Of a DNA stretch of 44,083 bases, positions 1-7,866 are shown piece by piece (the first letter of the stretch is position 1; each line of letters begins with the position of its first letter). A program made the translations under genes and the position numbers. The notes beneath the pieces are model-generated. The model did not search any database. It worked only from the letters and a program-made list of their open reading frames with translations, and was not told the DNA's origin. This stretch comes from Pseudomonadales bacterium (GTDB lineage Bacteria; Pseudomonadota; Gammaproteobacteria; Pseudomonadales; Azotimanducaceae), in NCBI GenBank assembly GCA_016779585.1, contig JADHNI010000028.1:1-44083 (forward strand), in the 5' to 3' direction.

Positions 1-1340
1 GCGGGTGTCCTGAGAACACCGAACTGTTGGCGCAGTTCAAAATCATCGGTTTGCACCAGCTCGCCATCTTCGATACGTGGACGATAGCGGGTCCCCTTGA
101 CACGCTGGCGGAGGAGGCGGACCTGTTCATTTGGTACGTTTTTGTCGAGGACCCTGATCTGCTCAACGCGACCACCTGTGGTGATGTTGTAGGCGAGGTC
201 AATAAACAGCTCTTCACCGGGCGCTGCAGCATCCGGCATGCGTTCAAGGTAAAGGGTTCTCTGCTCCCGGGGGTATAGCCGTACAGGTGTTTCGAACGCC
301 AGTCGGGCCATGTACTGGGTCTGGGGTGATGCCTGCAGTATTTCCCACGCCTCAAGGTAGACGTCGCCGGCCCTGTCGTCCGAAGTAATGATGTAAAGGT
401 CGCCAAGATCAATCAGTGCCTGGGCATGGTCACCGGGGTCTGAATCAGGATTGCTCTGAACGATGTCCAGTGAACGTAACAGCGCTTCTTCGGCATATCT
501 TCTACCGGTTATCTGCAGCATGCGCGCACTTGCCAGCCCGCGCAGTGGCTGGACCAGGCGCAGGTCATTCACGCCGTAGGTCTGCTCGATAATGTCGATG
601 GCGCGGTGATACATGTTGATTGAATGCTTGAACAACATGTCGCGTTCCATGCGCATTTCCGAGGTAAACATGATCGGGAGGGTAGCGCCCCGACTGGCGA
701 AATAGCTGCCCAGTCTGCTCAGGGTAGGCAGCAGTTCCTCTGAGTTTGGGCCATAAAGCTGTTCTGAAACACGCAGGCTGAACAACTGCTGGGTATCTGC
801 ATCTGCTGGCGCACCTCTTCTCAGGCTTGTGGCAGTCAGGTAGTTCACCATCACCAGTTGCTCTTCCGTATAGACGCCATCCTGTCGGTGAGTGATGTGC
901 TGTGCCCTGCGAATTGTGTCCTCTGCCTGTTCGTATTGCTCCAGGGACAATTCCGTCAACGCCCGGGCCATCAGTGCATTGATCAGTTTCCTGTCGAAAG
1001 GGTTGGCTTGCCGTTCGATATAGTCGAGCCCGCGGTTAATGATGGAAAGACCCAGCTCGTACTCCCCCGACGCTGATTGCACGATGCCATGGTTCACCAT
1101 GATCTCGCCGTAAACAGTTGGCTCAACCTGTTGCAGGGGTTCGGCACTGTCGAGAAGCGTTTGTGAGAGTGTCAGCGCCTGTTCGAATTCTGCGTTCCTC
1201 GCATGAACGAACATTCGCATCATCATGCCCTGTGCTTCCTCGCTTAGAGCAGGGCTGTAGACGTAGTTGAGCGTATCCTGGTCAGGCCATGCCGGCTGGC
1301 TGATCAGTAGTGCAGCGACGAGCGCTAGTCTGGCAATCAT
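1..1340 (-). CDS. TPR protein with TonB-C-like end (partial at window edge)
   Basis: The reading frame is open from an ATG at 1338-1340 to the left edge, about 446 codons, with the stop outside the window. It begins with a signal peptide (MIARLALVAALLISQPAW) and continues as helical repeats of TPR character, including RAQHITHRQDGVYT, which is nearly repeated in the neighbouring protein. Near the visible end is a beta-rich segment resembling the C-terminal domain of TonB-family energy transducers (ELFIDLAYNITTGGRVEQI, then RYRPRIEDG). The gene starts 12 bases after the stop of a paralogue, so the two are probably co-transcribed. Probably a periplasmic protein; the partner is unknown. Confident as a gene, moderately confident as TPR plus TonB-C. 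Confidence 0.8.
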   Translation of the reverse strand, partial: MIARLALVAALLISQPAWPDQDTLNYVYSPALSEEAQGMMMRMFVHARNAEFEQALTLSQTLLDSAEPLQQVEPTVYGEIMVNHGIVQSASGEYELGLSIINRGLDYIERQANPFDRKLINALMARALTELSLEQYEQAEDTIRRAQHITHRQDGVYTEEQLVMVNYLTATSLRRGAPADADTQQLFSLRVSEQLYGPNSEELLPTLSRLGSYFASRGATLPIMFTSEMRMERDMLFKHSINMYHRAIDIIEQTYGVNDLRLVQPLRGLASARMLQITGRRYAEEALLRSLDIVQSNPDSDPGDHAQALIDLGDLYIITSDDRAGDVYLEAWEILQASPQTQYMARLAFETPVRLYPREQRTLYLERMPDAAAPGEELFIDLAYNITTGGRVEQIRVLDKNVPNEQVRLLRQRVKGTRYRPRIEDGELVQTDDFELRQQFGVLRTP

Positions 1341-1352
1341 GTGACCCAACGT

Positions 1353-2630
1353 TTACACCCCTGTAAAAGATGAGCTGAAGGTCTGTACAAGGCGAACATC
1401 CCTGCTCTCGACAGGAACACCATCTTTCAATGCCGGACGATAGTAAACTCTGCGCAGCGCGTCCATGATCAGGCGATTGAGCTTTGTTGGTGCCGTGGAT
1501 TCGATAATTTCGATGTCATCCAGGTTGCCGTTTGTCAGTACCGTAAACGAAACCTCAATGCGCAGTTCATGCATTCTCTTTTTGGTGCTGGATGGCAGCA
1601 GATTGTCCAGTTGTTCTTCGCTGAACATCAGTGGATCTCCGATTAGCCGTTCAGTCTGCCTTTCAGGATTGGATCGTTCATTGCTGTCAGGAATCGTGAA
1701 ACCAATTTGTGTCTGGTCAGCGTTCACCAGGAACCATTGAGGTTCTACCGACAGGTCCTCCAGCATTTCCTCGGTGGTCATTCGCTCCAGTCTCTGACGT
1801 CCAAAGAAATCAGGCTCGAACCGGTAGCGGTCATTGTCTGCCCTGAGATTCTGCAGGGCACGCCTGACCGCGATAGGGCGCGGTTCATCATTGCCCGCAA
1901 GTGCAGAGATTTCCGCTGCTTTCTGGAAGTATTCAGCTGCCTGCTCATCTTTGCGATTCAGCAACAACGAGTCGGCGGCTTCCAGGTAAGCTGAGGCAAG
2001 GGTGTCCCTTTCGCTTCGCTCGACGCTATCGAGTGTGGCAAGCAGGTTTTTCGGATTGTTACTGAGGCCCTCCAGGCGCCGGGCCTTGTTCAGCAGGATA
2101 GCGAGGGGCAGCGGGTTCCGGTCCAGTCGTTCGGCCTTCGCTATTGCTTCCTTTAAAAGGCGCCGGGCGCGTCTCGACTGACCGGTGTTGATATACCACT
2201 GCGCCATATCGGCGTAAGCAAACAGCACTTCCGGATCATTTTCATCGAGATAGTGCCTGGTCACAAAGAACCTGAACTTTTCCTGTTGATTCGCCTCATC
2301 GTAGTTACCATCAGCCAGCGCCATGTTCGTCATCATACTGATGAGGGAGAGTTGCCTGGGAGTGTACACACCGTCGTTTCGGTGGCTGATGTTCTGGGCG
2401 CGATGCAGGGCATCGGTGGCGGACTCAAAGTCGCCCTCTGATATGTGCAGTTCTGCCAATGAGACGAGAGGATCAAAGAGGAGATCGCTGAACGGACCGT
2501 TTTTGCGCTCGAGCCTTGAGATATCCGATTCTAGTCGATCAATCTCGGCAAAGTACTCCTCGTTTGTGAGAGCGTAAGTGAACGCAGTTACAAGCATTAA
2601 GCAGATGCCCACTACAGTGCGGTGCAACAT
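1353..2630 (-). CDS. TPR protein with TonB-C-like C-terminal domain
   Basis: A 425-residue exported protein. Residues 1-20 form a signal peptide, followed by an acidic helical region with TPR-like repeats (GDFESATDALHRAQNISHRN; WYINTGQSRRARRLLKEAI). Residues about 345-425 form a beta-alpha-beta domain like the TonB C-terminus (LRIEVSFTVLTNGNLDDIEI, then RRVYYRPALKDGVPV). No proline-rich periplasmic spanner or N-terminal membrane anchor of true TonB is visible, so it is a TonB-C-like periplasmic protein rather than a classical energy transducer. The downstream gene is a paralogue, so this is a tandem duplication. The ATG at 2628-2630 directly precedes the signal peptide. Substrate or partner is not recognisable. 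Confidence 0.85.
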   Translation of the reverse strand: MLHRTVVGICLMLVTAFTYALTNEEYFAEIDRLESDISRLERKNGPFSDLLFDPLVSLAELHISEGDFESATDALHRAQNISHRNDGVYTPRQLSLISMMTNMALADGNYDEANQQEKFRFFVTRHYLDENDPEVLFAYADMAQWYINTGQSRRARRLLKEAIAKAERLDRNPLPLAILLNKARRLEGLSNNPKNLLATLDSVERSERDTLASAYLEAADSLLLNRKDEQAAEYFQKAAEISALAGNDEPRPIAVRRALQNLRADNDRYRFEPDFFGRQRLERMTTEEMLEDLSVEPQWFLVNADQTQIGFTIPDSNERSNPERQTERLIGDPLMFSEEQLDNLLPSSTKKRMHELRIEVSFTVLTNGNLDDIEIIESTAPTKLNRLIMDALRRVYYRPALKDGVPVESRDVRLVQTFSSSFTGV

Positions 2631-2651
2631 GAAATATGTCTAAGTTTGTCC

Positions 2652-2688
2652 GGTCAATAATGTTAGTCACGTCTAGTAGTATTTGACC
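2652..2688. promoter_or_regulatory. Interrupted inverted repeat between divergent genes
   Basis: GGTCAA at 2652-2657 is mirrored by TTGACC at 2683-2688, with weaker symmetry inside (AATAAT against AGTATT). It lies in the 125-base gap between the divergent TPR gene (start 2630) and the M48 protease (start 2756). The right arm also resembles a -35 box facing the protease, but no good -10 follows. It could be an operator for a dimeric regulator; this is inference from symmetry only. Confidence 0.3.
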
Positions 2689-2755
2689 AGTGATAAAGCC
2701 TGGATATTCCCGGGGTATTCAGCTTGACTTCATTTCAACCCGTTAGGATTTGCCG

Positions 2756-4177
2756 ATGTTAAAGAGACTTGCCCTGACACTACTGCTGCTTGCTGCACCT
2801 GGCTTGCTGGCGATGTCCGTGGAAGAGGAGGTCAAGCTCGGCCAGCAGGAACATCAGAAGATCATTTCCAAGTTTGGTGTCTACCGCGATCAGGAGTTGC
2901 AGAGCTATATCAACAAGGTAGGACAGCGAGTGGCGGCGGAAAGCTCGAGGGAAGAAATCGAGTACACGTTTACCATCCTCAACGATGACATCATTAACGC
3001 TTTTGCGCTGCCCGGCGGATTTATCTACATCACACGCGGCATGCTGACCCACATGAATTCCGAATCTGAACTGGCGGCAGTTCTCGGTCATGAGATTGCA
3101 CACGTGACTGAAAAGCACGCCCTGCGCCGGGAGAGCCGAGGGAAAGGCATCAGTGTGCTCAACACAGTTCTCGCAGTTGCGTCGGGGCAACCGGCGCTCT
3201 ATGAATTGGGAAACATGTTCGGTGGCGTACTGCTCTCCGGATACAGCAGGGAATTTGAGCTGGAGGCCGACGAGGTTGGTGCCAGATACATGGCAAAAGC
3301 CGGATACTCTCCCGAGGCGATGCTCGATACCATTGAGATTCTTAAAGCCAAGGACAGGATTGAGATCTACCAGGCACGACTGGAGAATCGAGACCCTGCT
3401 GTCTACCACGGTTTTCTTTCAACCCACCCGGATCACGATACCCGCTACAGAGAAGCGATCAGGGCGTCAGCAAGTCTCAAGGAGGACTACGCCGAGTACA
3501 TCAAGACAGATGAATTCCTGCAAAAGCTGAACGGCTTGTCCTATGGGCCGGCGCGACAGGCCGGTATCGTTAGGCGTTCCACCTTTTACCATCCGCGTCT
3601 TGGCGTGAAGTTCACCTTCCCTGATGACTGGCGGGTTGAACCTGCAAGACAGGGTGTGCTGGTTGTGAACCAGGTCGGCGAATCGAGTTTCAGCGTGACA
3701 ACAGCCAGGATGGTGCGAGGAGCATCACCGGAGAGCTTTACGCGGGAGCAGCTTGGGCTCAATATCCGTGAAGGCCGGGAGATCACTATTGCCGGTTTGC
3801 CTGCATACCTGGGTATAGCCGACAAGGCGGATTCGCCGTTTGGCCCCAGACCGACCAGGTTTGCGGTGATCTTTGACCAGAGAAAGGGCCTTGCGTACGT
3901 GTTGCGAGGATCAGGTAAACATGACCTGCGAAAGATCAGCGACGACAAATCGTACATTGCCACCATCTTCAGCTTCGACCAGATGACCCGGGACGACTTC
4001 CAGAATGCAAAGTTGCCAAAAATACAGGTAGTGCGGGCAGAGGAAGACACGACCATGGAAGCTCTGGCGGCGGAATCTCCGATTACCAACTACGCGCTGG
4101 ATAAACTTCGGGTTATGAACGGGTTGTATCCAAACGGCCAGCCTGAACACGGGCAGTTGATCAAGATCGTTAACTGA
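2756..4177 (+). CDS. M48 family periplasmic metalloprotease
   Basis: A zinc-dependent endopeptidase of the M48 family, related to BepA/LoiP-type quality-control proteases of the envelope. The start chosen is the ATG at 2756, seven bases after AGGA; a TTG two codons earlier is less likely. Residues 1-20 are a signal peptide. The zinc motif HEIAH is at residues 112-116, with the third ligand in ELEADEVG near residue 170. The C-terminal half (about residues 270-473) is not TPR, as in BepA, but a separate domain beginning with a hydrophobic segment (GVKFTFPDDWRVE). The last bases overlap the convergent LLM oxidoreductase gene. A role in outer-membrane protein turnover is inferred from the family. 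Confidence 0.9.
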   Translation: MLKRLALTLLLLAAPGLLAMSVEEEVKLGQQEHQKIISKFGVYRDQELQSYINKVGQRVAAESSREEIEYTFTILNDDIINAFALPGGFIYITRGMLTHMNSESELAAVLGHEIAHVTEKHALRRESRGKGISVLNTVLAVASGQPALYELGNMFGGVLLSGYSREFELEADEVGARYMAKAGYSPEAMLDTIEILKAKDRIEIYQARLENRDPAVYHGFLSTHPDHDTRYREAIRASASLKEDYAEYIKTDEFLQKLNGLSYGPARQAGIVRRSTFYHPRLGVKFTFPDDWRVEPARQGVLVVNQVGESSFSVTTARMVRGASPESFTREQLGLNIREGREITIAGLPAYLGIADKADSPFGPRPTRFAVIFDQRKGLAYVLRGSGKHDLRKISDDKSYIATIFSFDQMTRDDFQNAKLPKIQVVRAEEDTTMEALAAESPITNYALDKLRVMNGLYPNGQPEHGQLIKIVN

Positions 4178-5096
4178 CCTTTTGCGCTACAGACATCAGC
4201 AGTTCGTGCGACCTTATCTGGTCTTCCTCTCTAACACCCTGTATGCGGCCACGCGCGATCAGGTAGTTTAACCCTAATCTCTCCCGGTACTCGGAGAGCT
4301 TGTCTTTTACAAATGCTGCGTCTCCGACGATGGCCCAGTCATCCAGGGGAACGGACTGTTCCCGGAACTGACTGGCAGATTCATTGTCGAGTGACTCCCG
4401 CACTGACTTTTCGAGGGCGGGCTGATCCGTAACAAACACGGTGCGCATCACAGGCACGGTTGTCACGGAATTATGTCCGGCTTCACTGACGTGTTCGCGG
4501 TGCGCACTGATGTTCGCCTCGAGACTTTCCAGTGATTCGACCGGTGAGGCAATGTAAGGCAGGCCAAGAGAGCCGGCCTGTTTAATCGCCAGTGGTCCAA
4601 AGGCGGCAACCCACAGCGGTGGATGTGGTTGCTGGACGGGCAGGGGTGACAGGAAGATGTCTTCATCGTCATGTTGTGCAATTGCTTTGCCCTGCCAGGC
4701 ATCAATCATGCGTTCCAGGTTTTCCTTGAAGCGTTTACGTTTTTCCGAGGTTGGAATGTCGAAAGTTTTAAACATGGCATCTGCAAACCCCCGCCCGATA
4801 CCAAGTATCACCCTGCCACCGGACAGGCGATCGAGAACGGCCACTTCCTCCGCGGCAAGTATGGGATTGCGTATAGGCAACAGGTATGAGGTAGAACCCA
4901 GCCGGATTTTTGTCGTCCTGCTGGCGACCGCCGCGAGGAGCATCAGTGGTGATGGAATGGCGGCAGGACCGGTGAAGTGATTTTCCGGTAGCCAGAAGGA
5001 GTCGAAACCCATGGCTTCTGCCACCTCGCCCTGTGCGGCCAGTTCCTGGCCAAGGCCGTCAGTGCCAAATCGCCAGGCGGTGACGGCAATTTTCAT
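4170..5096 (-). CDS. LLM class flavin-dependent oxidoreductase
   Basis: A 308-residue luciferase-like monooxygenase using reduced flavin, with a TIM-barrel fold. It starts MKIAVTAWRFG and carries family segments such as GFDSFWLPENHFTGP, RLGSTSYLLPIRNP and GGRVILGIGRGF. The substrate cannot be read from the sequence. Its ATG overlaps the stop of the TauD-like gene by four bases (ATGA), giving translational coupling in a MerC-TauD-LLM operon. A flavin monooxygenase next to a 2-oxoglutarate dioxygenase suggests oxidative attack on a small organic substrate, possibly an organosulfur compound, but this is inference. Its stop (TAA) overlaps the convergent protease gene. Confidence 0.85.
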   Translation of the reverse strand: MKIAVTAWRFGTDGLGQELAAQGEVAEAMGFDSFWLPENHFTGPAAIPSPLMLLAAVASRTTKIRLGSTSYLLPIRNPILAAEEVAVLDRLSGGRVILGIGRGFADAMFKTFDIPTSEKRKRFKENLERMIDAWQGKAIAQHDDEDIFLSPLPVQQPHPPLWVAAFGPLAIKQAGSLGLPYIASPVESLESLEANISAHREHVSEAGHNSVTTVPVMRTVFVTDQPALEKSVRESLDNESASQFREQSVPLDDWAIVGDAAFVKDKLSEYRERLGLNYLIARGRIQGVREEDQIRSHELLMSVAQKVS

Positions 5097-5902
5097 GAGA
5101 ACCCTGCCGGAGTGTCACCAGCCAGGCTGATTCTGAGCATTCTTCTCTGCTGGCCGTGGTAGTCGTTGATGGGGTAGTGCTGGCACGCACGATTATCCCA
5201 GAAGGCAACGCTGCCGGGTGCCCAGGAGAACCGACAGGAAAATTCGGGTTGCTCTATCCGATCAAACAGGAATGCCAGCAGATCGCGACTTTCTTCATGA
5301 GTCATGCCACTGAATTTTGTGGTGTGCGCCCGATTAACAAACAGCAGTGGTTTTCCGGTTTCCGGATGCCTTCGAATCACGGGATGTTCAGCCTTAAGGC
5401 CCTTGCGTGCGCCACCGGGCCTTGTCGCGGCAATTGCGTCATTGTCAGCGTCGTTTACCGCGTGAAGCCCCCTGAGATAACGCTGCATGCCAGGAGAGAG
5501 GGATTCATAAACCAGGTACATGTTGGTGAACATGGTGTCGCCGCCCTGATCCGGAATCTCGACGCCATAGAGTATCGCGGCTTTTGCCGGTTCGGCCAGG
5601 TAGGCGGTGTCTGAATGCCAGACACCGCCAAAGTTTACGGTGTCTTCGGGCTTTTTGATGACCTCCACGACCTCCGGGTAACCGGTCAAGCCTTCGACAT
5701 AAGGATAGGGTGCTGGAGCTCCGAACTGTTGGCCCAGTCTGTTCAGCGATTCAGGTGTCAGCGACTGATCGTGGAAAAACAGTACCAGGTGATCGACAAG
5801 CGCCCGGTTGATCAGGCTGATGTCTTCTTTAGACAAGTTCGTGAGGTCAATCTCGTGGACGCTCGCCCCGATGGGAGCACTGAAACGTTCAAAGAACGGC
5901 AT
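5093..5902 (-). CDS. TauD/TfdA-family 2-oxoglutarate dioxygenase
   Basis: A 269-residue Fe(II)/2-oxoglutarate-dependent dioxygenase. The iron-binding HxD is in WHSDTAYL near residues 95-102, the distal histidine is in ACQHYPINDYHG near residue 240, and the arginine that holds 2-oxoglutarate is in QQRRMLRISLAG. Length fits the family (270-300). Family members hydroxylate taurine, 2,4-D and other small acids; the substrate here is unknown. The start codon overlaps the stop of the MerC-like gene (TGATG) and its stop overlaps the next start (ATGA). Confidence 0.88.
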   Translation of the reverse strand: MPFFERFSAPIGASVHEIDLTNLSKEDISLINRALVDHLVLFFHDQSLTPESLNRLGQQFGAPAPYPYVEGLTGYPEVVEVIKKPEDTVNFGGVWHSDTAYLAEPAKAAILYGVEIPDQGGDTMFTNMYLVYESLSPGMQRYLRGLHAVNDADNDAIAATRPGGARKGLKAEHPVIRRHPETGKPLLFVNRAHTTKFSGMTHEESRDLLAFLFDRIEQPEFSCRFSWAPGSVAFWDNRACQHYPINDYHGQQRRMLRISLAGDTPAGFS

Positions 5903-6327
5903 CAGTCCTGGTGTTCATGCTGGCAGTCGTCCTCTCTGCAGCAAAGAAAATTCCGTATATGTGCAGCCGCCAGAATGATGCCGCCGACAGAGGTGACCAA
6001 TCGTTCACCAGTCAGACCAATCAGGTCATGACCGAATAGCGCCATTAGTGTCAGGGTGCCAAGCCCCACAATACCCAGGGTAAGCACCAGGATGTCCTTG
6101 TGCTGCCGGCAACCAATTGACAGTGCAACCACGCTGACGGGCAATATCACGACAATCATGATGGTGTGGAACGTCGATTCGTCCAGCACTGCAATGTTAA
6201 GAATCGGCAGGGCCGTCAGGACAACAGGCAGTGCCAGGCAATGCAGAAGGCAGATGCCTGAAAGTGCTACAGCGGCGGTATCCAGGTAACTCCGGCGCTT
6301 GTCTGTGTCTGTGGCAGGTGCATTCAT
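5902..6327 (-). CDS. MerC-domain membrane protein
   Basis: A 141-residue integral membrane protein of the MerC family, with about four hydrophobic segments. The first contains the family cysteine signature (SGICLLHCLALPVVL, residues about 23-37). The C-terminus is cysteine and histidine rich (FLCCREDDCQHEHQD), as expected for a metal-handling tail. MerC proteins move mercuric ion or other soft metals, but many environmental homologues sit outside mer operons, as here, and their substrate is unknown. It leads an operon with the TauD-like and LLM genes. Confidence 0.85.
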   Translation of the reverse strand: MNAPATDTDKRRSYLDTAAVALSGICLLHCLALPVVLTALPILNIAVLDESTFHTIMIVVILPVSVVALSIGCRQHKDILVLTLGIVGLGTLTLMALFGHDLIGLTGERLVTSVGGIILAAAHIRNFLCCREDDCQHEHQD

Positions 6328-6437
6328 GGGAGCGGTTTTATATCACATTTACCGAGTTGGGTCTCTTACAGCTCGCTTTGCGGGCTGCCTGGACTGGGTT
6401 GTTTACAGAATCTTAATAAACCGTGGGCTGGATTCCT

Positions 6438-6467
6438 TTGAATTTGCCGAGCGGGCTTCTTTATAAT
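6438..6467 (+). promoter_or_regulatory. Sigma70-like promoter for the PiT transporter
   Basis: TTGAAT at 6438-6443 and a perfect TATAAT at 6462-6467 are separated by 18 bases. The start codon of the phosphate transporter is at 6604, so the transcript would have a leader of about 130 bases. I saw no clear regulatory fold in that leader. Confidence 0.55.
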
Positions 6468-6603
6468 GTCGGCTCTCCACCCGGGCCATCGGTTTTATGT
6501 CCAATTCCTCGTCCTACACCAAGCTATTTGGACAGCCAGCCCTTGCATCCTTGCTTCACCAACCCCTTCTGTTTCAAATCGCTGATTAAGGTTAGATGTA
6601 GTC

Positions 6604-7866
6604 ATGGGCGTTATTGAAGACTATGGCAGCACCCTGCTGATTCTGACAGTCATTTTTGGCTTCTTCATGGCCTGGGGTGTCGGTGCAAATGATGTTGCAA
6701 ATGCCATGGGTACCTCGGTGGGTGCCAAGGCGATTACCCTCCGACAGGCCATTGTCATTGCGATGGTGTTCGAGTTTGCCGGTGCTTACCTGGCAGGTGG
6801 CGAGGTCACCTCGACGATTCGAAAAGGTATTATCAACCCAGGCCTGCTTTCGGATGATCCCGAACTCCTGGTTTACGGGATGATGTCGGCGCTGCTTGCG
6901 GCGGGCATCTGGCTGTTGATTGCAACGACCTATGGCTGGCCAGTATCCACAACCCACAGCATCGTAGGGGCGATCGTTGGCTTTGCTTGGGTGGGGATTT
7001 CCGTTGATGCGGTCAACTGGGCAAAGGTTGGTGAAATCGCTTCAAGCTGGGTTGTATCTCCCGTTATGGCGGGCACAATTTCTTTCCTGCTGTTTATGAG
7101 CGTACGAAAGTTTGTCTTTGACACCCAGGATCCGTATGTCTCGGCGAAAAGGGCAGTGCCGGTCTATATTTTCCTTGTAGGTTTCATCATTGCTATGGTC
7201 ACCATGACCAAGGGCCTCAAGCACGTTGGCCTGGATCTTACATTCCGCCAGGCCATTATCTTCTCCCTGATGTTTGCTGCCCTGGTTGCCCTGGTCGGCA
7301 TCGTTGCGCTTTTTCGAATCAAGAGGGTGGTTGATTCGGCAAGCCACGACATCGTTAACATCGAGAGAATGTTCGGTGTGCTCATGATTTTCACGGCGTG
7401 TTCCATGGCATTTGCCCATGGTTCCAACGATGTGGCGAATGCCATTGGTCCCCTGGCAGCGGTCAACAGCATCATTTCGTCCGGTGGTGAAGTGGTTCAG
7501 ACCGCACGTATGCCCAACTGGATCCTGCTGCTTGGTGCCGGTGGCATTGTCGCTGGCCTGGCGCTTTATGGTTACCGTGTCATGCGGACTATCGGTACGA
7601 ATATCACAGAGCTGACACCGAGCAGTGGTTTCGCGGCTGAGCTCGCTGCAGCCACCACGGTGGTGATCGCCTCGGGATATAGCCTGCCGGTGAGCACGAC
7701 ACACACACTGGTGGGGGGTGTGCTCGGCGTTGGCCTGGCCAAGGGACTGGAAGCGCTCAATATGCGGGTGGTAGGCACCATCTTTATTTCGTGGCTGGTG
7801 ACGCTACCCGCCGGCGCAATCCTCTCGATTATCTTCTTCTTTACGTTCCAGTGGATATTCGGCTAG
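6604..7866 (+). CDS. Inorganic phosphate transporter, PiT family
   Basis: A 420-residue multi-pass inner-membrane protein of the PiT/PHO-4 family, which moves phosphate (often as a metal-phosphate complex) with protons or sodium. The two inverted family signatures are both present: GANDVANAMGTSVGA near residues 27-41 and GSNDVANAIGPLAA near residues 274-287. Each half also carries a repeated VSTTHS/VSTTHT motif. About ten hydrophobic segments are seen. No PhoU/DUF47 partner lies beside it. It converges with and directly abuts the molybdopterin oxidoreductase gene. Confidence 0.93.
   Translation: MGVIEDYGSTLLILTVIFGFFMAWGVGANDVANAMGTSVGAKAITLRQAIVIAMVFEFAGAYLAGGEVTSTIRKGIINPGLLSDDPELLVYGMMSALLAAGIWLLIATTYGWPVSTTHSIVGAIVGFAWVGISVDAVNWAKVGEIASSWVVSPVMAGTISFLLFMSVRKFVFDTQDPYVSAKRAVPVYIFLVGFIIAMVTMTKGLKHVGLDLTFRQAIIFSLMFAALVALVGIVALFRIKRVVDSASHDIVNIERMFGVLMIFTACSMAFAHGSNDVANAIGPLAAVNSIISSGGEVVQTARMPNWILLLGAGGIVAGLALYGYRVMRTIGTNITELTPSSGFAAELAAATTVVIASGYSLPVSTTHTLVGGVLGVGLAKGLEALNMRVVGTIFISWLVTLPAGAILSIIFFFTFQWIFG

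Noticed and set aside
2780-3409. 209-codon open frame on the minus strand inside the protease
   Set aside because: It lies antisense to a well-supported M48 protease and its translation has no recognisable domain; it is a shadow of coding periodicity.
7042-7704. 220-codon open frame opposite the phosphate transporter
   Set aside because: Antisense to conserved PiT motifs, histidine- and asparagine-rich composition typical of a shadow frame.
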